A DNA stretch of 16,892 nucleotides from Methylococcaceae bacterium. Lineage in GTDB: Bacteria; Pseudomonadota; Gammaproteobacteria; Methylococcales; UBA1147. Location: contig JAKEEL010000222.1 of the NCBI GenBank assembly GCA_022616595.1, forward strand, positions 1 through 16,892. The letters run 5' to 3'. The translations under genes and the position numbers were made by a program. Every line of letters starts with the position of its first letter. The first letter of the stretch is position 1. The notes under the pieces are model-generated. The model did not search any database, had not been told where the DNA came from, and was given only the letters and a program-made list of their open reading frames with translations. Shown in pieces: positions 8,599 through 15,267 of this stretch.

Positions 8599-10316
8599 AT
8601 CGTGTCATCCTGATCAAAGCGAACCAGCGGCATGGATTGCTCCTGATCCGGTTGAATCCCGAGGAGTCTCAATACGCTGTCCATCACGCTGGAAAATACC
8701 GGGGCTGCGACCAATCCGCCATAGTAATCCCCGGCTTCCGGTTCGTCCACGATCACAACCATGACGATGCGCGGCGAGCTCGCGGGCGCCAAGCCCGCGA
8801 ATACCGCGAGATAACGATGACTGCTATAGCCCCCGGCGCCAGCCTTTTTGACTGTTCCGGTCTTCCCGGATATCCGGTACCCCGGTACGCTCGCCCGCAA
8901 TGCGGTACCCTCACGGGACACTACGAGTTCCAACATCTCCCTGACCGTTCTTGCGGTTTCCGTGGACATCACACGAACCGGCTCTGCGGCCGGATGATCC
9001 TGCTTGACCAAACGCACCTGAGGCATCTCACCCTCATTGGCCAGCGCGGAGTAGGCTCGGGCGAGCTGAACCGCGGAACCGGACAAACCATATCCGAACG
9101 ACAGCGTGGCCTGTTCGAAAGGACGCAGGTTTTCAACCCCGCGCAAGATTCCGGGGGCTTCACCGGGAAAACCGGTACCGGGATACTGACCGAAGCCCAG
9201 TCGGTTGTAACACTCCCAGAATGAATCCGGAGAAAGTGCGAGCGCCAATTTGCTGACGCCGACATTACTCGATTTTTGCAATATGCGGGCAACATCCAAT
9301 ACCCCGTAGTCATGGATATCACGAACCAGATTCCGCCCGACCCTGAAGCTTCCGGGGCTGGTATCGATCACCGAATCCGGTCGCAGCGTGCCGTTTTCCA
9401 AGGCACAGGCGACCGCAAAGGGCTTCATCGTCGAGCCCGGTTCAAATACATCGGTAATCGCCCGGTTGCGGTATTTCTCACGATCCAGGCGCTTTTCCGA
9501 ATTGGGATTGAACGAAGGTTGATTCACCATTGCCAAAACGTCGCCGTTCCGGACATCGAGCAAGACGAGACTGGCCGAACGCGCACGATGCTTGATGAAC
9601 GCGGCTTTCAGTTCACGGTAGGCGATATATTGCAATCTTTGATCGATGGTCAGCGCCAACTCCCGGCCCGGAACGGGATCCTGTGTCTTTTCGACATCGT
9701 AAACGGCATTCCGTTTACCGTCCCGGATGACGGTTCGTCTGCCCGCTTTGCCCCGCAATTGTTCCTGATAGGCAAGCTCGATTCCTTCCTGGCCAATGTC
9801 ATCGATATTCGTAAAACCGATCAACTGAGACGTGACCTCTCCCGCGGGGTAGTATCGTTTGTACTCGCGTTTGAAAAACACGCCGGGCAGATCCATTTCC
9901 GCCACCTCCCTTTGCAATCCGGGACTGATTCGCCGTTTGAGATAGACAAACCTCTTTCGTCTGGATTCCTCCGATGTCAACCGGTCGAGCTGCTTGACCG
10001 GAATCGCAAGCGATTCGGCCAATTTCTGTCTCTGGTGCGGGGTCGTCTCGAACAACTGTGGATCCACCCATACGGAATGCACCGGCGCGCTGATCGCAAG
10101 AGGCTCACCGTAACGATCCACGATTTTCCCGCGATAGGCCGTCATGGGAACCGCACTGATGTACTGAAATTCGGCTTTTTTCTGCAGGAACTCGGTTTTC
10201 ACCAGTTGCAGATCGATCGCACGGCCGACCAACATGACCATTGCACCGAGCAGACCGAGGAGTAGTATCCTGCGCCGCTCGCAATAGGCTACGGTCAAAG
10301 GGCGTCGATTAATCAT
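8595..10316 (-). CDS. ftsI: Septal peptidoglycan transpeptidase FtsI (penicillin-binding protein 3)
   Basis: FtsI is the class B penicillin-binding protein that cross-links septal peptidoglycan as partner of FtsW. The protein is 573 residues: a short basic cytoplasmic tail, one membrane anchor (about 17-37), a periplasmic pedestal domain beginning with YRGKIVDRYGEPLA (61-74), then the transpeptidase domain. The active-site motifs are complete: STMK with nucleophile S295, SSN at 349-351, and KTGT at 485-488. There are no C-terminal PASTA repeats. The open frame continues upstream to about 10562 inside ftsL, but ATG 10316-10314 (MINRRPLTV) gives an 8-base overlap with ftsL and a length close to E. 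coli FtsI (588). An ATG at 10331 adding five residues is the alternative. Neither has a strong ribosome binding site, so coupling to ftsL is likely. Confidence 0.96.
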   Translation of the reverse strand: MINRRPLTVAYCERRRILLLGLLGAMVMLVGRAIDLQLVKTEFLQKKAEFQYISAVPMTAYRGKIVDRYGEPLAISAPVHSVWVDPQLFETTPHQRQKLAESLAIPVKQLDRLTSEESRRKRFVYLKRRISPGLQREVAEMDLPGVFFKREYKRYYPAGEVTSQLIGFTNIDDIGQEGIELAYQEQLRGKAGRRTVIRDGKRNAVYDVEKTQDPVPGRELALTIDQRLQYIAYRELKAAFIKHRARSASLVLLDVRNGDVLAMVNQPSFNPNSEKRLDREKYRNRAITDVFEPGSTMKPFAVACALENGTLRPDSVIDTSPGSFRVGRNLVRDIHDYGVLDVARILQKSSNVGVSKLALALSPDSFWECYNRLGFGQYPGTGFPGEAPGILRGVENLRPFEQATLSFGYGLSGSAVQLARAYSALANEGEMPQVRLVKQDHPAAEPVRVMSTETARTVREMLELVVSREGTALRASVPGYRISGKTGTVKKAGAGGYSSHRYLAVFAGLAPASSPRIVMVVIVDEPEAGDYYGGLVAAPVFSSVMDSVLRLLGIQPDQEQSMPLVRFDQDDTI

Positions 10317-10593
10317 CGCTGCCGGCGTCATTGACCGAGGGTGTTTTGAGATATACGACCGATTCCCGCCCTGGCTGAACCAAACCGATTTTTCGTCGCG
10401 CGGTGGTTTCGATCCTGCCATAGCCCGCCAGCGTTGTTTTTTCGAGCAGCAGTTGACCCGACTCGATTTCACTGTTTTCCAGTTCCATTTCCAATCGCTG
10501 AATCTCCATGAACAGATCCCTGCAGTCATAATTCTGATACACAACGCTGACGGCTGAAGCAATCACCAACAAAATCAAACTCACCGGTACCAT
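10309..10593 (-). CDS. ftsL: Cell division protein FtsL
   Basis: FtsL is a small bitopic membrane protein that joins FtsB and FtsQ in the divisome and activates FtsWI. The 94-residue product has a hydrophobic helix at about residues 2-19 (VPVSLILLVIASAVSVV) followed by a heptad-like charged stretch (about 24-60, LFMEIQRLEMELENSEIESGQLLLEK) expected to form a periplasmic coiled coil. The segment GRIETTARRKIGLVQP (59-74) matches the conserved C-terminal part of proteobacterial FtsL. The ATG follows the rsmH TGA stop directly and is in the same frame, so the protein cannot begin earlier. It therefore has almost no cytoplasmic tail, unlike E. coli FtsL (121 residues). Assignment rests on position between rsmH and ftsI plus topology, as FtsL sequences diverge strongly. 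Confidence 0.93.
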   Translation of the reverse strand: MVPVSLILLVIASAVSVVYQNYDCRDLFMEIQRLEMELENSEIESGQLLLEKTTLAGYGRIETTARRKIGLVQPGRESVVYLKTPSVNDAGSDD

Positions 10594-11529
10594 TCAGGCC
10601 AGGCGCTCCGCCGCTCTCAATATCGCGCTTCGCGCGCGCGGATTCGCCGCGATCTCAGACCGGGCAGGCCGAATCGCCCGGCCCACCGGCCTCAACCTCG
10701 GGCGATACGCGGTTGAATTCACGGGCAGGCCCGCAGGAAAGTCGCCGCCACGGGCTTCCCGCCGTATGAATCGCTTAACGATCCGGTCCTCCAGGGAATG
10801 AAATGAAATCACGACCAGACGGCCGCCCGGTTTTAACACCTTAACTGCCTCGTCGAGCCCGGCCTGCAGTTCTTCAAGCTCGCGGTTCAGAAAGATCCTG
10901 ATCGCCTGGAAGGTCCGCGTCGCAGGATGTTTGTTCGGGTCATGCGAGGGAACCGCGGTTTCGATCAACCCGGCCAGTTGCAGGGTGGTCTTGATCGGGC
11001 GCGCCGCACGAGCCGCGACAATCGCTCGCGCGATTCTGTGCGAAAACCGCTCTTCGCCGAAAGTCTTCAACACTTCCGCGAGCCTCCCCTCCGAAACCGT
11101 TTCCAGCCATTGCTCCGCGGTCATTCCAGTGCTAGTATCCATGCGCATGTCCAAGGGACCATCCTTGAGGAAACTGAAACCGCGATCCGCGTCATCGAGC
11201 TGGGGCGAGGAAACCCCCAGGTCCATGAGCACGCCGGCAACCTTAGCGGACCAGCCTCGCGCTCCGATCATCGATCCTAGAGCCATCAGAGTACCTTTCT
11301 CCAATTCAAATTTGGGGTCTTTCCTCAATTCATCCGCCGATCTCGAATGAATCGCCTGATCGTCCCGATCCAACGCGAGCAATCGCCCTGTGTTTTCAAG
11401 ACGCTTCAAAATCAGCCGGCTATGGCCCCCTCGCCCGAACGTACAATCGATATAAATTTCCTCTGCTTTAATCGCCAGCGCCTGAATCGTTTCCTCAGGC
11501 ATCACCGGCGAATGTTCATCGCGCACCAT
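10594..11529 (-). CDS. rsmH: 16S rRNA (cytosine-1402 N4)-methyltransferase RsmH (MraW)
   Basis: RsmH uses S-adenosylmethionine to methylate N4 of C1402 in the decoding centre of 16S rRNA. The 311-residue protein matches the usual family length. Motifs: N-terminal HSPVMPEE (6-13), SAM-binding loop DCTFGRGGHSRLIL (28-41), LALDRDDQAI (51-60), MDLGVSSPQLDDADRGFSF (102-120), DMRMD (127-131), FQAIRIFLNRELEEL (207-221) and GGRLVVISFHSLEDRIVKRF (235-254). The start ATG 11529 lies 5 bases after the mraZ stop. There is only a weak binding site (AGG from the mraZ stop region), so translation probably depends on mraZ. As the second gene of the operon it should share MraZ control. Confidence 0.97.
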   Translation of the reverse strand: MVRDEHSPVMPEETIQALAIKAEEIYIDCTFGRGGHSRLILKRLENTGRLLALDRDDQAIHSRSADELRKDPKFELEKGTLMALGSMIGARGWSAKVAGVLMDLGVSSPQLDDADRGFSFLKDGPLDMRMDTSTGMTAEQWLETVSEGRLAEVLKTFGEERFSHRIARAIVAARAARPIKTTLQLAGLIETAVPSHDPNKHPATRTFQAIRIFLNRELEELQAGLDEAVKVLKPGGRLVVISFHSLEDRIVKRFIRREARGGDFPAGLPVNSTAYRPRLRPVGRAIRPARSEIAANPRARSAILRAAERLA

Positions 11530-11534
11530 TCGGC

Positions 11535-11987
11535 CTAGATGACCAGATCCCTTGCTACCTCCTTCAGTTCTTCCCGATTATCGTCCTTGAGCCAGGCATC
11601 CACATTTTCTTCCCAGGCCTCTTCGGCCCATATTTCGAATCGATTGACCTGGCTGCTCAGAACAATCCGTTTGTCCAGCCCCGCGAATTTGCGTAATCTT
11701 TCCGGCAATAAAATTCGTCCCTGGCCGTCCATGTCGCACTCGGAAGCATGTCCGAGCGTGAAGCGCTTCAAGTTCATGGCCGATTTGTTCATGCTCGGCA
11801 GATTCGTGAGTTTGACTTCCACCTCCTCCCATAAAGGGAGCGGATACAGCATCAGACAACCTTCACGATTCGCGGTAACCACGAGTTTGCCGTCGCAATG
11901 CTCCTGGAGTTCGGCCCGGTATTTCGTCGGTATCGAAAATCGACCCTTGCCGTCAAGATTGATGATGTCGACACCGCGAAAAGCCAT
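11535..11987 (-). CDS. mraZ: Transcriptional regulator MraZ
   Basis: MraZ is the DNA-binding protein encoded at the head of the dcw cluster; in E. coli it forms rings and represses its own promoter by binding TGG-type repeats spaced 10 bases apart. The 150-residue protein contains the two tandem AbrB-like half-domains of the family, each with the DxxGR...P signature: DGKGRFSIPTKYR (12-24) and DGQGRILLPERLR (87-99). A polar, acidic C-terminal tail ends in LKEVARDLVI. The start ATG 11987 lies within the last of five TGG boxes, and the only ribosome-binding-like sequence (AGTGGG at 11993-11998, 5 bases upstream) is itself one of the boxes. The sequence therefore predicts autoregulation. Identity is very secure from motifs, length and position. 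Confidence 0.97.
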   Translation of the reverse strand: MAFRGVDIINLDGKGRFSIPTKYRAELQEHCDGKLVVTANREGCLMLYPLPLWEEVEVKLTNLPSMNKSAMNLKRFTLGHASECDMDGQGRILLPERLRKFAGLDKRIVLSSQVNRFEIWAEEAWEENVDAWLKDDNREELKEVARDLVI

Positions 11988-12028
11988 TTTTGCCCACTAA
12001 TTTCCACTTTTTACCATTGAATACCACT
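11984..12028 (-). promoter_or_regulatory. Predicted MraZ operator: five TGG boxes at 10-base steps
   Basis: On the minus strand the pentamers AGTGG, AATGG, AGTGG, AGTGG and AATGG begin at 12028, 12018, 12008, 11998 and 11988, exactly 10 bases apart with variable A/T-rich 5-base spacers. This matches the known architecture of MraZ binding boxes upstream of mraZ (TGG-type repeats with 5-base spacers). The first box overlaps the -10 element and the last covers the mraZ start codon. One further AGTGG at 12043-12047 lies between the promoter elements, 19 bases from the first box. The repeat is read directly from sequence; MraZ binding is inferred from the family. Confidence 0.88.
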
Positions 12029-12054
12029 ATAAGAACGAATGTCCACTAAGTCAA
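12026..12054 (-). promoter_or_regulatory. Sigma-70 promoter of mraZ / dcw operon
   Basis: On the minus strand a -35 hexamer TTGACT (12054-12049) and a -10 hexamer TATAGT (12031-12026) are separated by exactly 17 bases. They match the sigma-70 consensus at five of six and five of six positions. Transcription would start near 12019, leaving a leader of about 30 bases that consists almost entirely of TGG boxes. The -10 hexamer overlaps the first box, so bound MraZ should block RNA polymerase. This is the only strong promoter I see for the eleven dcw genes. Confidence 0.85.
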
Positions 12055-12083
12055 GCCCGTTTCAGATAAATTTCTTATACAGG

Positions 12084-12102
12084 CCGTCCATCGATTGAAC
12101 GG
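12084..12102 (-). other. Small hairpin between the pump operon and the dcw promoter
   Basis: In the minus-strand transcript CCGTTCA and TGGACGG form a 7-base-pair stem (one G-U pair) around a 5-base loop. It lies about 90 bases after the pump operon stop and about 30 bases before the -35 element. No run of T follows on either strand, so it is not a standard intrinsic terminator. A weaker bulged stem is visible at 12140-12167. The rest of the 206-base gap shows no gene. Confidence 0.3.
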
Positions 12103-12193
12103 AGAGGGTGTTTACAGGGAATGGGTTGCCCGGACTGACGGAAACGATTCCGGGATTCGTGATTTCCGATCGTGCTGCGGAGGGATGGGATTC

Positions 12194-15100
12194 TCAGTAA
12201 TGCGTTTTGGTCCTGGCAAAGGCCAGATACAGCGCGGGCACCAGATATAAATTCAGAATCGTCGAGGTTACGAGACCGCCGACAATCACCACGGCCATCG
12301 GGTATTCGATTTCATGCCCCGGAAGATTTCCGCCGGCAATGATCGGCAAGAGGGCCAATCCCGCGGTCGAAGCCGTCATCAAGATCGGCGCGAGTCTTTC
12401 CTTCGCGCCGCGCAGGACCAGCGCGGCACCGAAAGGTTCTCCCTCGTTCGCTTCCAAGTGCTTGAAATGGCTGATCATCAGGATACCATTGCGCGCGGCG
12501 ATCCCGAGCACGGTCACAAAACCCACCAAGGACCCCAATGACAGTACTGCGCCGCCCAGAAACGCGCCGATCACCCCGCCGATCAATGCAAACGGGAGAG
12601 TCAGGGCCACCAACAGCATCAATCGGGTCGATGCGAATTCAATTTGCAGCAATACCAAAATCCCGGCCAACGCGATCAACGACAACGCCAGCAAACGCCG
12701 GCTTGCGGTACGTTGCTCGGTAAATTCGCCTAACAGCTCCGGGTGGTAGCCCTGGTCGAACTGGATGGTTCTGAGTTTCTTTTCGATTTCGGCCGCGACC
12801 GATCCGAGATCCTTGCCTCTGACATTGCAGGTCACATCGATCCGCCTGGCTCCGCCTTCGCGATTGATCGTATTCGGCGTCGGAACGATCTCGATATCGG
12901 CCAGCGTGTCGAGCGATACCGGACTGCCGAATGCAGTTTCGATCCGCAATTCCTTCAGCGCATTCAAATCGGATCGAATCCCGGGCTCGCCCCATACCGC
13001 CACACCGATGATCTTTTGTTCCTGGTACAGTTCACCGACCGTCCGGCCGCGGATCAGCGTGTTAATGGCGTCGCGGACCTGTCCCGGGGTCAGGCCGAAT
13101 TGTGCCGCGGCATCGGTGTCCACGCGAACCTGGATCTGAGGCACCAGGACTTGCGGTTCGACTTTCAGATCCACCACGCCTTCCACCGTCTCGAGCGACT
13201 TCGCGATCTCCTGGGCCTTGCCCCGCAGAACATCCAGTTCCGGCCCGAACACCCGGACCACGATGGTTGCACTGGCACCGGTCAGGACTTCCTTGATACG
13301 TTCTTTGAGATAGGTCAGAACATCACGGTACAAACCCGGATAGCCGTCCACGATTTCCTGGATCGTCGCGAGAGTCGAGTCATAGTCCACCTCGGGATCC
13401 AGGCTGATCCAGAGTTCGGTGAAATTCGGACCGACCACCTCGTCGGCAACTTCGGCGCGGCCGATGTGCGAACCGAAATTCCGTACTCCGGGGACGGCCC
13501 GGAGTTCCTTGCTCGCATTGATCGTGATTCTGCGCATCGCGTCCAGGGAGGTACCGGGTTTTTCGACCCAGTGCATCAGGAAATCGCGCTCCTTGAAATT
13601 GGGTAGAAACTCCTCGCCCAATTGGGTCAACGCCAGACCGGTCAAAAAGAACGCGGACAACAGCACGAACACCGCCCTGCGCCCGTTGCGTACGGATCCC
13701 GGCAGAATTTTCAGATAGGCGCTCTTCAACCATTTCACCAAGGGAGCGTCGTCACTGCGTTCCGGAGCTTCAGGAAGCAGCCACAGGCACATCGCCGGAG
13801 TCACGGTCAAGGCAACACACAGTGAAGCCAAGATCGCGAGCACGTACGAAAAAGCCAGCGGTCGAAAAAAGGTTCCGGCCAGGCCGCCCATGAAAAAAAC
13901 CGGCAGAAACACCAGGACCACGATCAGACTCGCGAAAACCACCGCGCTGCGCACCTCGAGCGAGGCCAACAATACCACATTGAACGCCGGCTCGGGTTTT
14001 TCTTTCAAGCGGTTCAAGCGCAAGCGGCGCATGATATTTTCGACGTCGATGATCGCATCGTCGACGACCTCGCCGACCGCGATCACCAAGCCCGCGAGCA
14101 CCATGGTGTTCATCGTGCCGCCGGATAAATACAACACCACACCCGCGGCGAGCAAGGACAAGGGAATCGCCGACAGGCTGATCAGCGCGGTGCGCCAGTC
14201 ATATAGAAACACAACCAGGATCGCAACCACCAGGACGCAGCCCGCGAGCAGCGCCTTGCTGAGATTGTCGATCGATTGCTCGATGAAGGTCGCCGGGCGA
14301 AAGATCGTCGAGTCGATCTCGATGTCTTGAAGACCGGGTTTCAATTTTTCGAGCGCCGCTTCAACCTTGCGCGTGACCTCCAGGGTATTCCCCCAAGGCT
14401 GCTTCTCGACGATCAATAACAAACCGGGGCCGTCGTTGATCACCGCGTCGCCGATCGCGGGTGGATGCCCGACGACAACATCCGCGACATCACCGAGGCG
14501 AAGCGGCACGCCTTTCGTAAAGCGAACCACCGTTCGGGCCAGTTCTTCGGGGGATTCGATGGTTGCCTCATGACGCAGCGCGAGCCGTTGATTCGGCGTA
14601 TCGATGAAACCGCCGCCGGAAATCACGACCGCTCCGCGCGCGGCTTGAATGACCTGGTCCAGGGTAACATTCAAAGCCCTGAGTCTGTCCGGATTCACCA
14701 GCACCTGAAGCTGCCGGTCGCGCTGGCCCCAAATCGCGACATTCGCAACCCCCGGAACCGCCATCAAACGCGGCCGTATGGTCCAGAGCGCCAAGTCGGT
14801 CAGCGCCATCTGGTCGAGCCTCTCCGACCAGATTCCGATCTTCAACGCGCGGCTGGTCGAGGACAAGGGCGGTAGAATGACCGGCGGTCTGGCGACCGAT
14901 GGCAAACGGACGGAGGCGGTCGAAAGCCGTTCCTGCACGAGTTGTCTCGCGCGCATCAAATCGGTCCCGCGTTCGAAAATCAACTGGATCGACGACAAGC
15001 CGAGCACCGACTTGGAGCGCATGGTTTTGAGCCATGAAGTGCCGTTCACTGCGAACTCCAATGGCAAGGTCACGAGGCTTTCCACTTCTTCGGTCGACAA

Positions 15101-15265
15101 ACCGGGCGCCTCGGTCTGGATCTCGACCAAAGGCGGCGCGAATTCCGGAAATACATCCATCGGAATCCGAGGGACCAACCCGGCCCCGACGATCACCAGC
15201 AGAACGGCCGATGCGATCACCAGGACGCGCAAGCGCAGTGAAGCGGAAATGATCCAGCGCAGCAC
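12194..15265 (-). CDS. CusA/CzcA-family RND efflux pump, inner-membrane permease
   Basis: A proton-driven RND permease that would export substrate through the adaptor and outer-membrane channel encoded upstream. The 1023-residue protein has the full RND plan: first helix (about 9-31), large periplasmic domain (about 32-335), helix block (about 336-500), second periplasmic domain (about 545-855) and second helix block (about 856-1018). Relationship to the heavy-metal (HME) group is supported by PMDVFPEFAPPLVEIQTEAPGLS (35-57), RSKSVLGLSSI (83-93), GVANVAIWG (172-180) and GIAARNGILM (921-930). The fourth-helix proton-relay motif reads GEVVDDAIIDVEN (398-410) instead of the CzcA-type DFGxxxDGAxxxVEN. 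D402 and E409 are kept but the first aspartate is alanine, so metal specificity cannot be assigned. Start is GTG 15265 with GGGGA 7 bases upstream, 2 bases after the adaptor stop. Cation efflux is likely but the substrate is unknown. Confidence 0.9.
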   Translation of the reverse strand: MLRWIISASLRLRVLVIASAVLLVIVGAGLVPRIPMDVFPEFAPPLVEIQTEAPGLSTEEVESLVTLPLEFAVNGTSWLKTMRSKSVLGLSSIQLIFERGTDLMRARQLVQERLSTASVRLPSVARPPVILPPLSSTSRALKIGIWSERLDQMALTDLALWTIRPRLMAVPGVANVAIWGQRDRQLQVLVNPDRLRALNVTLDQVIQAARGAVVISGGGFIDTPNQRLALRHEATIESPEELARTVVRFTKGVPLRLGDVADVVVGHPPAIGDAVINDGPGLLLIVEKQPWGNTLEVTRKVEAALEKLKPGLQDIEIDSTIFRPATFIEQSIDNLSKALLAGCVLVVAILVVFLYDWRTALISLSAIPLSLLAAGVVLYLSGGTMNTMVLAGLVIAVGEVVDDAIIDVENIMRRLRLNRLKEKPEPAFNVVLLASLEVRSAVVFASLIVVLVFLPVFFMGGLAGTFFRPLAFSYVLAILASLCVALTVTPAMCLWLLPEAPERSDDAPLVKWLKSAYLKILPGSVRNGRRAVFVLLSAFFLTGLALTQLGEEFLPNFKERDFLMHWVEKPGTSLDAMRRITINASKELRAVPGVRNFGSHIGRAEVADEVVGPNFTELWISLDPEVDYDSTLATIQEIVDGYPGLYRDVLTYLKERIKEVLTGASATIVVRVFGPELDVLRGKAQEIAKSLETVEGVVDLKVEPQVLVPQIQVRVDTDAAAQFGLTPGQVRDAINTLIRGRTVGELYQEQKIIGVAVWGEPGIRSDLNALKELRIETAFGSPVSLDTLADIEIVPTPNTINREGGARRIDVTCNVRGKDLGSVAAEIEKKLRTIQFDQGYHPELLGEFTEQRTASRRLLALSLIALAGILVLLQIEFASTRLMLLVALTLPFALIGGVIGAFLGGAVLSLGSLVGFVTVLGIAARNGILMISHFKHLEANEGEPFGAALVLRGAKERLAPILMTASTAGLALLPIIAGGNLPGHEIEYPMAVVIVGGLVTSTILNLYLVPALYLAFARTKTHY

Positions 15266-15267
15266 GG

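Noticed and set aside
8244..10265. Two plus-strand open frames of about 325-330 codons (8244-9224 and 9276-10265)
   Set aside because: Both are antisense to ftsI and murE, with low-complexity basic composition, no motifs and no ribosome binding site; they mirror the codon usage of the real genes.
10317..10562. Upstream extension of the ftsI frame, giving 655 residues
   Set aside because: It overlaps ftsL in another frame; starting at 10316 gives a normal FtsI with a short cytoplasmic tail before the membrane anchor.
12063..12080. Second promoter (TATAAG -10-like hexamer on the minus strand)
   Set aside because: No acceptable -35 at 16-18 bases; the TTGACT/TATAGT pair downstream is far better.
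12140..12167. Possible terminator GGAAA...TTTCC after the pump operon
   Set aside because: The stem is only 5 plus 3 pairs with a 3-base bulge and no T run follows.
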